Source: Lachnospiraceae bacterium
GTDB taxonomy: Bacteria; Bacillota; Clostridia; Lachnospirales; Lachnospiraceae
Direction of reading: 5' to 3'
NCBI GenBank assembly: GCA_910575155.1
Contig: CAJTDX010000029.1
Coordinates: 1 to 42,067 of the forward strand
DNA: 42,067 nt
The position numbers and the translations under genes were made by a program. Positions within the stretch are counted from its first letter, which is position 1. Every line of letters begins with the position of its first letter. Below are positions 16,967-24,907 of the stretch, one piece after another. The notes below the pieces were generated by a model that was given only the letters and a program-made list of their open reading frames with translations, was not told where the DNA came from and made no database searches.

Positions 16967-18373
16967 ATGAATAAAGAAAAAAACAGAAACTCGTTTTCAG
17001 GATCCATCGGTTTTGTGCTGGCAGCAGCGGGCAGCGCGGTAGGTTTGGGAAATATCTGGCGGTTTCCCTATCTGGCGGCGAAAGACGGCGGCGGCCTGTA
17101 TCTGGTGATATACCTGATTTTAGCGTTAACCTTCGGATTTACGCTTCTGGCAACTGAGATTGCCATAGGAAGGAAGACGAAACAAAGCCCTCTTACAGCT
17201 TATGGAAAAATGCATCCCAAATGGGGATTTCTGGGCGTGCTTGCCTGCCTGGTTCCCATCCTTATTATGCCTTATTACTGTGTAATCGGCGGCTGGGTGG
17301 TAAAGTATTTCCTTGCTTATCTTACCGGAGACGGCGCGCAGGCAGCGGCAGACGGATATTTTACAGAACATATTACCGATGAGGTTCAGCCCGTTGTGCT
17401 GATGCTGATCTTCCTTTTTATTGTGGCTTTTATCGTAATCAGAGGCGTCAATAAAGGAATAGAAACTTTTTCAAAAGTTCTCATGCCGATCCTGATTTTA
17501 CTGGTGCTTGGAATTGCAATTTTTTCTCTGACGATTTCTCATACGGATGACCAGGGAGTTACCAGGACGGGGCTTGAGGGACTTTGGATTTATACAGTCC
17601 CTGATTTTAGCGGAATGACAGTTAAAGGGTTCTTTACGGTTCTTCTGGATGCTATGGGACAGTTGTTTTTCAGTCTCAGCGTCGCCATGGGTATTATGGT
17701 GGCATATGGTTCTTATGTGAAGGATGAGGATAATCTGGTGCGCTCCATCAATCAGATTGAGATTTTTGATACCGCAGTGGCTTTTCTTGCCGGCGTTATG
17801 ATTATTCCGGCAGTGTATACTTTTATGGGCAGAGAGGGAATGAATGCCTCCGGACCGGGGTTAATGTTTGTGTCGCTGCCAAAGGTGTTTTCCGCCATGG
17901 GAGGTGCAGGAAATTTGATCGGATGTTTCTTCTTTGCCATGGTATTGTTTGCAGCGCTGACCAGCGCCATTTCCATTATGGAAGCAGTGGTATCGAGTCT
18001 CATGGATAAGTTTCATTTGTCGAGAATGAAAGCATGTCTCATTGAGACGGTGATCGCAGTAGTGGGAGGTATTGTAGTATGCCTGGGTTATAATAAATGG
18101 TATTTCGAACTTGAACTTCCCAATGGATCGGTAGCGCAGATCTTAGATGTAATGGATTATCTGAGCAATAATCTCTTCATGCCTTTGGTTGCAATCGGAA
18201 CCTGCGTATTGATTGGCTGGATTTTAAAGCCCAAAACCATTATTGATGAGGCGGAAAAGGGCGGAGCGAAGTTTGGAAGGCGCGGCCTTTATAAAGTGAT
18301 GATCAAGTTTATTGCACCGGTTCTTCTGGTGATTCTGCTGTTAAAATCAGTGGGGATTTTGACGATCATTTAA
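16967..18373 (+). CDS. Sodium-dependent transporter of the NSS (SNF) family
   Basis: A 468-aa inner-membrane symporter of the LeuT fold with about 11-12 membrane segments. TM1 holds the unwound signature AAAGSAVGLGNIWRFPYLA, which binds sodium and substrate. TM6 contains FFSLSVAMGIMVAYGSY. Family members import amino acids or related amines with sodium; MhsT and LeuT are relatives, but this substrate is unknown. Start ATG 16967 is chosen over ATG 16952 because GGAGGAG lies between them at the right distance. A terminator follows at 18462. Confidence 0.9.
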   Translation: MNKEKNRNSFSGSIGFVLAAAGSAVGLGNIWRFPYLAAKDGGGLYLVIYLILALTFGFTLLATEIAIGRKTKQSPLTAYGKMHPKWGFLGVLACLVPILIMPYYCVIGGWVVKYFLAYLTGDGAQAAADGYFTEHITDEVQPVVLMLIFLFIVAFIVIRGVNKGIETFSKVLMPILILLVLGIAIFSLTISHTDDQGVTRTGLEGLWIYTVPDFSGMTVKGFFTVLLDAMGQLFFSLSVAMGIMVAYGSYVKDEDNLVRSINQIEIFDTAVAFLAGVMIIPAVYTFMGREGMNASGPGLMFVSLPKVFSAMGGAGNLIGCFFFAMVLFAALTSAISIMEAVVSSLMDKFHLSRMKACLIETVIAVVGGIVVCLGYNKWYFELELPNGSVAQILDVMDYLSNNLFMPLVAIGTCVLIGWILKPKTIIDEAEKGGAKFGRRGLYKVMIKFIAPVLLVILLLKSVGILTII

Positions 18374-18461
18374 GTCGGAAGCTTTGGGTTTGCAGGAAGA
18401 TTCTTAAAAGCAATGAACTGCTGCTGAAAAAGACTTCAGTGAAACAAAAAGTTCCAGGCAG

Positions 18462-18489
18462 AGGAGCCAGCAGGATTATGGCTCCTTTG
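18462..18489 (+). terminator. Terminator after the NSS transporter
   Basis: Perfect 8-bp stem AGGAGCCA/TGGCTCCT with a 9-nt loop, followed by a short T run (TTT). Confidence 0.6.
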
Positions 18490-18554
18490 CATATTGCGAT
18501 AGCCAGTTGTATGTTCTTTGCATTTACGGCAAGATTGCAGAAAAAGAATTCATT

Positions 18555-18958
18555 ATGAATCTGAACAAAGCAGAAGATCTTGTTTCATATATGAGAAAGA
18601 TAAAAGATCCATTCAATAGCAGCTGTTTGATCCAAAAGGCAATTGAGTATCAGGACGATGTTATGCCGCTGGTTTTGAAAAGAATCCGAACATCCGGACG
18701 GGATGTTTTTATTGAAAATGCGCCATCCTGACTGCGAATGTGGATATAAAGTATACGGAACAGTTGTATGAAATGTTTTCCGATATCAGGAATCCATATG
18801 CCCGTTCAGAGTTATGTATTGTATTTGGTTTGAAGAAAAAGACAGAATATTCGCAGTTGCTCATGGAACAATTTAAGCGAATAAAAGAAGAAAGGCCAGA
18901 TAAAGAATATGAACAGGGACCGTTGCTGGCCTTGTATTTGATGTATGATAAATTATAA
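18555..18958 (+). pseudogene. Frameshifted gene of unknown function (HEAT-like)
   Basis: Two helical pieces lie end to end in different frames: MNLNKAEDLVSYMRKI... ending at 18731, and TEQLYEMFSDIRNPYARSEL... ending at 18958. Joined near 18720 they give about 134 aa of repeated helix pairs, of the kind seen in HEAT-repeat or immunity-type proteins. A small indel around GCGCCATCC probably broke the frame. The start has no strong ribosome binding site. A strong terminator follows at 18977. It could be two tiny genes, but continuity of the helical pattern favours one broken gene. Confidence 0.5.
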
Positions 18959-18976
18959 GCGGATAAAGGAATTGAA

Positions 18977-19026
18977 AATAACATGTAAGCAGATGTGGAG
19001 CGGTATCTGCCTGCATGTTATTTTTT
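18977..19026 (+). terminator. Strong terminator
   Basis: AATAACATG (18977-18985) pairs with CATGTTATT (19014-19022), with inner GCAGAT/ATCTGC pairing, followed by TTTT. Confidence 0.75.
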
Positions 19027-19118
19027 ATTACTGAGAAACATTAACTTCCGGGTGGCCAAAAAAGCGCAGACTACCCTTACACAAACTTTAATGGTCTTTT
19101 TGAACCTAACTGGAAAAC

Positions 19119-19772
19119 TTATGCGGCAACTACAGGGGCTTCCCAGCCAGGTGCTTTTAACTTTTTCAGGTATGCATTGATTTTACGTTCCCTGTTAAAC
19201 CGGGTGTAATAATTGGCGCCTAAATCCTTTAAAATAACACAGTCTTTGATGATATGATAAATTGCTATGAGCATGGAATGGGCTACCGCAACATATGCCT
19301 GATTTTTCCACGGTGGAAGCTGATCCGAGCAAACTGGGCGCTGGTTTCTCCAATTCCTGGTATGTCCTGGATGGCCATCACCGCCTGTTTTTCCTCCGGC
19401 TTCATGAAATGGTCAATGTCATCATCCAGTTCCCGGATCTGTCGGTTGAGTTCATAAAGGTGATTCAAAAGAATCCGCATCCTTAACATCGGTCTTCCTG
19501 CCGGGCACTGCTTTCATATGGCGGACATTTACCACCATTGCATTCAAATCACAGGATTCCAGGATGTTATACAGGGGCTTCCAATAGGAGACTGTGCTCT
19601 CCATATCAGCCATCATACAGCCGCCTTCTTTGAGCCAGTCAGCCAGTTCAAGCAGCTCCCTGGTTGTTGCACCGAACTGGCGGATTTCCTGCCTTTTGCC
19701 GCATTTAAAGCAGGCAGCAATGAGTTTTTTATGCACATCAATACCACAACATTTGTCGTAAACTTTTTCCAT
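19119..19772 (-). pseudogene. IS110-family transposase remnant
   Basis: The start is intact: GGAGG, then an ATG at 19772 and a DEDD-type N-terminus with GIDVHKK, ADMESTVSYWKPLY and KTDVKDAD. Directly after KDAD the frame shifts into the C-terminal half (LLNHLYELNRQIRELDDDID, IPGIGETSA), so roughly 200 residues are deleted. A second break leads to the last segment, HSMLIAIYHIIKDC through LKAPGWEAPVV, ending at 19119. A dead element, unrelated in detail to the intact IS110 transposase at 24908. Confidence 0.85.
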
Positions 19773-20068
19773 ACTGGCACCTCCACGAATGAAATTTACG
19801 GCACGGCCTCCTGTCTGTTATTATTTTACTGTGCGTCCTTTTGCCGAATAAGGCTGGACAGATGGTGGTACAAATGAGAAAGCCGAAAATCAAGTTTATA
19901 GGCGGACTATAGGTCCAGGTAAAAAACGATTTTTGCCGTCATCATTAATATACATGAAAATGACAGAAAAATAAACGTATGCATGAACCTGTTTCATTTA
20001 TGGTGGTGCTAAGAGCCGAAGCATGGAAATTTATAGGAAATTGCGAGTTTTGATTGACGGAAAAAGGA

Positions 20069-20104
20069 CAAGAGTTTACCGAACATATGTTAGATAAACT
20101 CTTG
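20069..20104 (-). terminator. Hairpin at the distal side of the IS91-like element
   Basis: CAAGAGTTTA (20069-20078) pairs perfectly with TAAACTCTTG (20095-20104) around a 16-nt loop. On the minus strand it is followed by CCTTTTTC, so it may terminate the transposase operon, or it may belong to the replication end of the element. The remainder of 19773-20132 shows no gene. Confidence 0.55.
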
Positions 20105-20132
20105 TCTGGGCATGACAATAAAACGATACAGA

Positions 20133-20309
20133 TTAGAAGATATAAAAACCTTCAACACCAGCCTCGTCATCAAATAAGTCATCTTCATTTAAGAAATAAT
20201 CCATATCGAGAAGGTCATCCCCGCTCATGCGGCGAATGTCCTCAGATGTCATTCCCTCCGGTGGCTTATACATATATTTTTTGCGTAGTTTCTCTGTGTT
20301 TGGATTCAT
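20133..20309 (-). CDS. 58-aa acidic accessory protein of the IS91-like element
   Basis: A 58-aa protein starting MNPNTEKLRKKYMYKPPEGM, with a basic N-terminus and a very acidic C-terminal half (DDLLDMDYFLNEDDLFDDEA). The start is set by AAGGAGG 7 nt upstream on the minus strand. It lies 52 nt downstream of the transposase stop. I infer that it travels with the element. Function unknown; the charge pattern would suit a small regulator of the transposase. Confidence 0.6.
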   Translation of the reverse strand: MNPNTEKLRKKYMYKPPEGMTSEDIRRMSGDDLLDMDYFLNEDDLFDDEAGVEGFYIF

Positions 20310-20361
20310 ATGCGCGGCCTCCTTTGCAAGGAGTATACCACGGAAATAAGACCTGGAAAAG

Positions 20362-21510
20362 TCATGCAGATGATCTTCTTCCACGAGAACGGGACATGGC
20401 TTTCTCGTACAGATCTTGCAGAGATACACGCTTATGGTTAAAATAAAGTTCTAAAAACAGCATGGTTGTGCCGCATTCACATTTGAGTGGATCATAGCCA
20501 AAAGCAGAGAGGATGGCATTGCGCCATCGGTTGAAACTTCTGTAAATGTGGTGTTTTGCACGGGGGACCGCCCTGCGGAGTTTTTGGTCAATTTCCCGGT
20601 GGCGGGCATAAATACCGCCATAGCGGATCATTTTGTAATGCTTTTGGGGGATATGCTGAATCAGACGCTGTATGAATTCCATAACAGGAATGGATTCCTG
20701 CACGTACCGTTCATCTTCGTGACGGTTGTAGTGGAAAGTGACAGAGTCCCCGTCGTAATTGTCGATCCTTGAGGCGGCAATCACGGGGCGCCCAAGATAG
20801 CGTCCGATGTATTTTACAACTGTTTTGGGATCACATCTGTTTGGTTTGGCGTACACGTAGAAACCTTCTTTATGTTGTCTTTAACAGAGGGCTTTCACCT
20901 TTTTAAAGGAAGGGCCGGTTTTTGCCGCCATCTCATTAAGCAGGGCAGTACGGAAAGCGTTGCGCAGACAGGTATAGTGAAAGAAATGGATGTTGCGTCA
21001 GAAACTGTTATCGCTGTAGCCGCCTTCAGAAATGAGACAGTGGATATGGGGATTCCATTTGAGATCCCTGCCAAAGGTGTGTAAAACCATAATGAAACCA
21101 GGAGTGAAATTCATAGATTTATTCTGTTTAAAAAACATGCGGGAAACAACACTGTTAACGGCATGGAAAAGGCAGTCAAGGAGAGTCCGGTCATTGAGAA
21201 AGAATTCCCGAAGGTTATTATCAATGGTGAAAACACAATGCCGATGGACAACATTGACTAATTTAAAGGACATGGAGGTCGTGCGCTGCATGGCATAGAG
21301 ATTCCCACAGGTGGGACAAAAGCGGCTGTGGCGGCGGAAAGGAACAAACTTTAGCTTACCGCAGTGGGGACAGACATACATGGCGCCACCGAAAGCAGGG
21401 TTGCCGCAATTAATCATTTTCTCCACGTTTTCAATGACAGAAGCACGTGGATGCAATATATAAATCATTTCTTCATAATGGTCTTTAAAAATATCTTGTA
21501 ATATGCTCAT
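20362..21510 (-). pseudogene. IS91-family transposase with two nonsense codons
   Basis: A single open frame of about 382 codons, interrupted by TGA at 20998-21000 and TAA at 20881-20883, with no frameshift between the pieces. The N-terminal zinc ribbon is visible as CPHCGKL and FCPTCGNLYA. The rolling-circle (HUH/Y2) nuclease core has HIHCLISEGG just before the first stop. The C-terminal part contains VVKYIGRYLGRPV, a typical second catalytic-tyrosine region (YIGRY). Such transposases move single-stranded DNA by rolling circle. Two stops make full-length product very unlikely. The start at MSILQDIF (21510) fits family N-termini. Confidence 0.88.
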
Positions 21511-21555
21511 AAGACTATTTGTGAAGGAAAACGAAACAAAAAGAAACCCCTGATT

Positions 21556-21608
21556 CCCCTCATGATTGAGGGGCAGGGGAGTTGAAGTGGGCATGCCCAC
21601 TTTGTTCT
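21556..21608 (-). repeat. Conserved IS91-like end, copy A
   Basis: A segment of about 53 bp with hairpin CCCCTCATGATTGAGGGG and perfect palindrome AGTGGGCATGCCCACT (21586-21601), ending TTTGTTCT. An almost identical copy lies at 40010-40063 with no transposase. It is adjacent to the 5' side of the transposase here. Confidence 0.85.
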
Positions 21609-21808
21609 ATCTCTCATCAAAGTTTTGTTATGGAAATAAGAAGAGGAGAGAATCTATTATTTATCAGATTCCCTCCTTCAGGTTCCTGCCTGATGGTATT
21701 ATAATTCTTATAAGAGGTTTCTAGTACAGCGCAGCGTTAACAGTGCTAATGTTTTGCAACTCTCTTTTCTGGCTTTATTATACCATAAAATATGCTGAAA
21801 TTCAAGGC

Positions 21809-21837
21809 TTGTAAACCTGTCTGTCCTGGTCTATAAT
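21809..21837 (+). promoter_or_regulatory. Promoter of the DUF6323-DUF6179 operon
   Basis: TTGTAA (21809-21814), a 17-bp spacer and consensus TATAAT (21832-21837), 23 bp upstream of the start codon. The rest of 21609-21808 shows no gene. Confidence 0.65.
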
Positions 21838-21860
21838 CGACATTCCAGGAGGTGCAGGGT

Positions 21861-22403
21861 ATGGCAATAGAACAAAAAAACTGGTTAGAATTAATGTCAA
21901 AGCAGTCGCAGATTACGCAAGTCCTTCAAACCAATCAATATACGGAACAGTTTCAGCTTGTTTTGAGTAAGGAAGATGCAGCCGTTTTAGCAGAAAGCAG
22001 AATGGATGTCCTGAACAAAGAGCAGAGAATTGAATTTGGTCAGGGGATACTGCCGGGGATCATATATGCATTTTGTGATTCATCGTATATTATGCAGGAC
22101 AATTACCGCGAGGCTTTGATTCGTCTTCAGGAGATTTTTTATTTATACAAAAATGAAATGCTGGATGAAATTACAGACGACGAACTATTAGAATTTATGA
22201 GGGAGCAGTTTGAAGATGTATGTTATGGGGATTTTGATTATTTAGAGGGAACATGTCTGGACATTTTTGCCCAGGCGATTCGCGCAGGATATGCTGGTTA
22301 TAAAGAATCAGCAGGAAAGGGAGAATTTGAAAAGTTTGATATTGTGAAACGTTGGGACAAAGAGTTGTATCTGGAAACATTGAAAGAATTGGCGTGGAGG
22401 TGA
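21861..22403 (+). CDS. DUF6323-family protein
   Basis: A 180-aa soluble, largely helical and acidic protein of a Clostridia family with no known function. Typical stretches are TNQYTEQFQLVLSKEDAAVL, QGILPGIIYAFCDSSYI and the C-terminal WDKELYLETLKEL. Start ATG 21861 is preferred to GTG 21852; AGGAGG lies 8 nt ahead. The stop overlaps the next start by one base (TGATG), so the pair is coupled. The two families recur together, which suggests a complex. I cannot assign a role. Confidence 0.7.
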   Translation: MAIEQKNWLELMSKQSQITQVLQTNQYTEQFQLVLSKEDAAVLAESRMDVLNKEQRIEFGQGILPGIIYAFCDSSYIMQDNYREALIRLQEIFYLYKNEMLDEITDDELLEFMREQFEDVCYGDFDYLEGTCLDIFAQAIRAGYAGYKESAGKGEFEKFDIVKRWDKELYLETLKELAWR

Positions 22404-23254
22404 TGGCAATAAAACAGAATGATTATCCGTTGGAGGAACTTGTTCCTGTTGTTGCAGAGCTGGCATCAGGGTATACTGGTTATGAACATTCATCAATTAC
22501 TTATGAAAAAGCTCAAATGCTGATGGAGGGAGTTTTATATTGTATCAATGAATATGAACATTTTAGTAAAAATACGCTTTCGTTAACGAATCTTCCTGCC
22601 AAGGAAGCGTATCGGTCGGGTCAGTCGATTGTATTTGAAAAAGTCAGAAATTTGCATGATATTTATAACGGACTTATTATTGACTTTCAGGATTATGGTT
22701 TTGAATGTTTAAAGGATACGATTGTGAATGGAATCCCTGCGTTTTTATTGAGATATGATGCAACGTTCGCTCCGCAGGAGACATTGCTGACATTGGATTA
22801 TCCGATTTTGAAAGATTTAAGCTTGCTATCCGGCGTCAGCAGAATTCTGGATTATGTAAAATGTGTTTCTCTGGAACAGCAGTTTCTCAGGGAATTTGAC
22901 AGAGCATACGTGATTGATATACTCAGCACATATCATGCTGATTATGAGATCCTTATAGAAAATATCTGCGATATTGTGCTTCCAAATATAATTGGACATA
23001 TTATGCTGGAGAAACCTTTAAATTCTACAGGTTTTGCTAAAAGCGAATTGAAAAACGCTGAACAAATATTACTGGAAAAATCAGAGGAGGATATGGAGCA
23101 ATATATTGTACAGGTTCTCAAGCTTTTCCTGAATCAGTATTATGATAATGATATGGAGATTTTTCATTATCTGAATCATAATATCGGCAATATCGTAACC
23201 AAAATACAAAATAATTTGCAAAATCATAATCTGGGTAAAATTTTTTTAATTTAA
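22403..23254 (+). CDS. DUF6179-family protein
   Basis: A 283-aa helical soluble protein, coupled to the DUF6323 gene by TGATG, with GGAGG right before its ATG. It begins MAIKQNDYPLEELVPVVAEL and contains YDATFAPQETLLTLDYPIL and a long acidic helical C-terminal half. No catalytic motif, signal peptide or membrane segment is visible. Conserved pairing with DUF6323 is the only functional hint. A terminator follows at about 23321. Confidence 0.65.
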   Translation: MAIKQNDYPLEELVPVVAELASGYTGYEHSSITYEKAQMLMEGVLYCINEYEHFSKNTLSLTNLPAKEAYRSGQSIVFEKVRNLHDIYNGLIIDFQDYGFECLKDTIVNGIPAFLLRYDATFAPQETLLTLDYPILKDLSLLSGVSRILDYVKCVSLEQQFLREFDRAYVIDILSTYHADYEILIENICDIVLPNIIGHIMLEKPLNSTGFAKSELKNAEQILLEKSEEDMEQYIVQVLKLFLNQYYDNDMEIFHYLNHNIGNIVTKIQNNLQNHNLGKIFLI

Positions 23255-23320
23255 TTTTTTCTGTCAGAGTATAGTTTGACGGAGGCGCGGTTTAAAATTA
23301 TATGGTAAAAAAACAGTTAA

Positions 23321-23360
23321 CGGCGGAGGGGATCTTTCAGACGCCCCTCTGCGTTTGTTT
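23321..23360 (+). terminator. Terminator after DUF6179
   Basis: GGAGGGG (23325-23331) pairs with CCCCTCT (23344-23350), with C-G pairs at the base and TTTGTTTT following. The stretch 23361-23594 shows nothing I can name. Confidence 0.65.
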
Positions 23361-23594
23361 TGAATAGTGTTTTTTAATGATTTTAGAAATGACTGCATTT
23401 GCTTTTTAAAGTCCGGTATTTTAAGACAGTGATTTGCTGTCAGTATATTCTCAGCAGTGAAATGTATCTTTCTATAAGCGGGAAGATAAATACAAATTCT
23501 CATAAAAGCAATGCAGTTAGGGAAGAAAGCGGGGGTGTACCTGAGCTGCAAATAGAGGATAATAAATTATATTGTAAAAAAGTGTAAAAAGTTA

Positions 23595-23623
23595 TTGACA
23601 TTTGGACGGGTATCGAATATAAT
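23595..23623 (+). promoter_or_regulatory. Consensus promoter of the tRNA cluster
   Basis: Perfect TTGACA (23595-23600), 17-bp spacer, perfect TATAAT (23618-23623). It lies 37 bp before the first tRNA. A full consensus of this kind is typical of stable-RNA genes. Confidence 0.9.
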
Positions 23624-23660
23624 ATATCTTGCGTCGTGAGTAGATACACGAGTTGATTTT

Positions 23661-23735
23661 CGGGGTGTGGCTCAGCTTGGCTAGAGCGCCTGGTTTGGGA
23701 CCAGGAGGTCGCAGGTTCGAATCCTGTCACCCCGA
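23661..23735 (+). tRNA. tRNA-Pro (anticodon TGG)
   Basis: 75 nt; acceptor CGGGGTG/CACCCCG, anticodon arm CCTGG-TTTGGGA-CCAGG, T arm GCAGG-TTCGAAT-CCTGT. CCA is not encoded. Confidence 0.97.
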
Positions 23736-23744
23736 TGGAGTCAT

Positions 23745-23815
23745 GCGGGTGTAGTTCAATGGTAGAACACCAGCCTTCCAAGCTGGATACGTGGGTTCGA
23801 TTCCCATCACCCGCT
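23745..23815 (+). tRNA. tRNA-Gly (anticodon TCC)
   Basis: 71 nt; acceptor GCGGGTG/CACCCGC, anticodon arm CCAGC-CTTCCAA-GCTGG, T loop TTCGATT. CCA is not encoded. Confidence 0.97.
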
Positions 23816-23913
23816 CGCATAGACATTGAGTGAAGTATTGCTGACTTGATGTAAGAATGCATTTTGGTGTTTGGCTGGTTCTGTTGAGCCTGGCAGATAA
23901 ATTAACACAGTAT

Positions 23914-23987
<74 letters not shown>

Positions 23988-24030
23988 TTTTCTCCAGACA
24001 GGGGATTGTACAGGGTATTCCTGATTTTAT

Positions 24031-24105
24031 GGTGGGTATAGCGCAGTTGGTTAGCGCGCCAGATTGTGGCTCTGGAGGCCCAGGGTTCGAATCCCTGTAT
24101 CCACC
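24031..24105 (+). tRNA. tRNA-His (anticodon GTG)
   Basis: 75 nt including the extra 5' G that pairs with C73, the hallmark of tRNA-His. Anticodon arm CCAGA-TTGTGGC-TCTGG; acceptor GTGGGTA/TATCCAC. Confidence 0.96.
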
Positions 24106-24172
24106 TTATATGATGTAGATATTTGTACATCGTGGGCGGGATATATGTCTAAGCATCGCCGCATATTATTAT

Positions 24173-24244
24173 TGGGCTATCGCCAAGCGGTAAGGCACAG
24201 GACTTTGACTCCTGCATTCGCTGGTTCAAATCCAGCTAGCCCAG
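24173..24244 (+). tRNA. tRNA-Gln (anticodon TTG)
   Basis: 72 nt; acceptor TGGGCTA/TAGCCCA, anticodon arm CAGGA-CTTTGAC-TCCTG, T loop TTCAAAT. Confidence 0.96.
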
Positions 24245-24252
24245 TTAAATAT

Positions 24253-24325
24253 GGGATATTAGCTCAGTTGGTAGAGCACTTGACTTTTAATCAAGTTGTC
24301 CGGGGTTCGAATCCCCGATGTCTCA
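24253..24325 (+). tRNA. tRNA-Lys (anticodon TTT), prophage attachment gene
   Basis: 73 nt; acceptor GGGATAT/ATGTCTC, anticodon arm CTTGA-CTTTTAA-TCAAG, T loop TTCGAAT. It is the last tRNA of the cluster. Its anticodon-to-T-arm part (24280-24312) is repeated exactly at 38036-38068, marking it as the integration site of the prophage. The tRNA remains complete because the element carries the replacement sequence. Confidence 0.97.
24280..24312 (+). other. attL core of the prophage
   Basis: 33 bp from TTGACTTTTAATC to GGGGTTCGAAT inside tRNA-Lys, identical to the right-hand copy at 38036-38068. The integrase remnant lies 158 bp further in, reading toward this site, as usual for tRNA-integrating phages. 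Confidence 0.88.
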
Positions 24326-24333
24326 TTGGTGAG

Positions 24334-24375
24334 AAACAGCGGAAACTCAGTAATATCAAGGGTTTCCGCTGTTTT
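24334..24375 (+). terminator. Terminator of the tRNA cluster
   Basis: Perfect 13-bp stem AAACAGCGGAAAC (24334-24346) and GTTTCCGCTGTTT (24362-24374), 15-nt loop. With T-rich and A-rich flanks it may also stop transcripts from the integrase side. Confidence 0.8.
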
Positions 24376-24469
24376 GGTATATGTTTCAGTAATGTTCATT
24401 TGTGCTCATTTATGTATCTTCATTTCATCTTCAAGGCACTTTTTAAACCCCTTTATCTTCAAATGATCT

Positions 24470-24784
24470 TCAAAGAGCTATTGCATCTGCAATTACTTCC
24501 TTTACATTTTCTTTTTCTTCCAGGACATGATTATATACTTCCAATACCATTTTTTCTGTGTCACCTAACAGACTGGCAATTCTCTTTATACTGATGTTTG
24601 GCATCTGGTAGCATAGATTTGCGCAATAGTTATGGCGGAATATATGTGCTGTCAGTCCTGTTATTTTCTGGTTATATTCTGTGCTTCCGACAGCAGCGTT
24701 CATTTTCCGTAAAATAGACTCCCACATTTTCCGGTATGCGGATGCGGTCATAAGATCACCGGACTGTTTGGAAAATAAGTCCAT
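24470..24784 (-). pseudogene. Phage integrase (tyrosine recombinase), C-terminal fragment
   Basis: A 104-residue remnant of the catalytic domain. The HxxR box is AHIFRHNYC, followed by the LLGD stretch, and the nucleophile tyrosine is in LEVYNHVLEE. The N-terminal arm-binding domain and the first catalytic arginine are missing. Immediately upstream on the minus strand is a stop codon and then sequence unrelated to integrases, so the gene was cut by the deletion or IS insertion to its right. It lies beside attL in the expected orientation. Without its first half it cannot excise the prophage. Confidence 0.85.
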
Positions 24785-24907
24785 CTAAGAAATGTCAATA
24801 GGTAAAATGAAAAATGATTAAAAAGTTTTTTTCAAGCGGTTGATGCAAAAAAGGGTAACTTTAATAAGCCCACCCCTATGGAACTTTTCAAGACTCATAA
24901 AAATTTG

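Larger units (their letters stand above)
20069..21608 (-). mobile_element. IS91-like element, inactivated
   Basis: Read on the minus strand: a conserved end (21556-21608) with a 16-nt palindrome and a small hairpin, the transposase pseudogene, a 58-aa accessory gene, and a 10-bp stem hairpin (20069-20104). The boundaries are estimated from these landmarks because IS91 relatives lack terminal inverted repeats. The tetranucleotide GAAC, the known IS91 target word, lies at the transposase-proximal end on the minus strand (21604-21607). The far end is only a guess. Confidence 0.6.

Noticed and set aside
20998-21000. In-frame TGA in the IS91-like transposase as selenocysteine or recoding
   Set aside because: A second stop (TAA at 20881) follows in the same frame and no recoding signal is apparent; ordinary decay explains both.
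23361-23594. CRISPR-like or repeat content in the gap before the tRNA cluster
   Set aside because: No regularly spaced repeats are seen here or elsewhere in the window.
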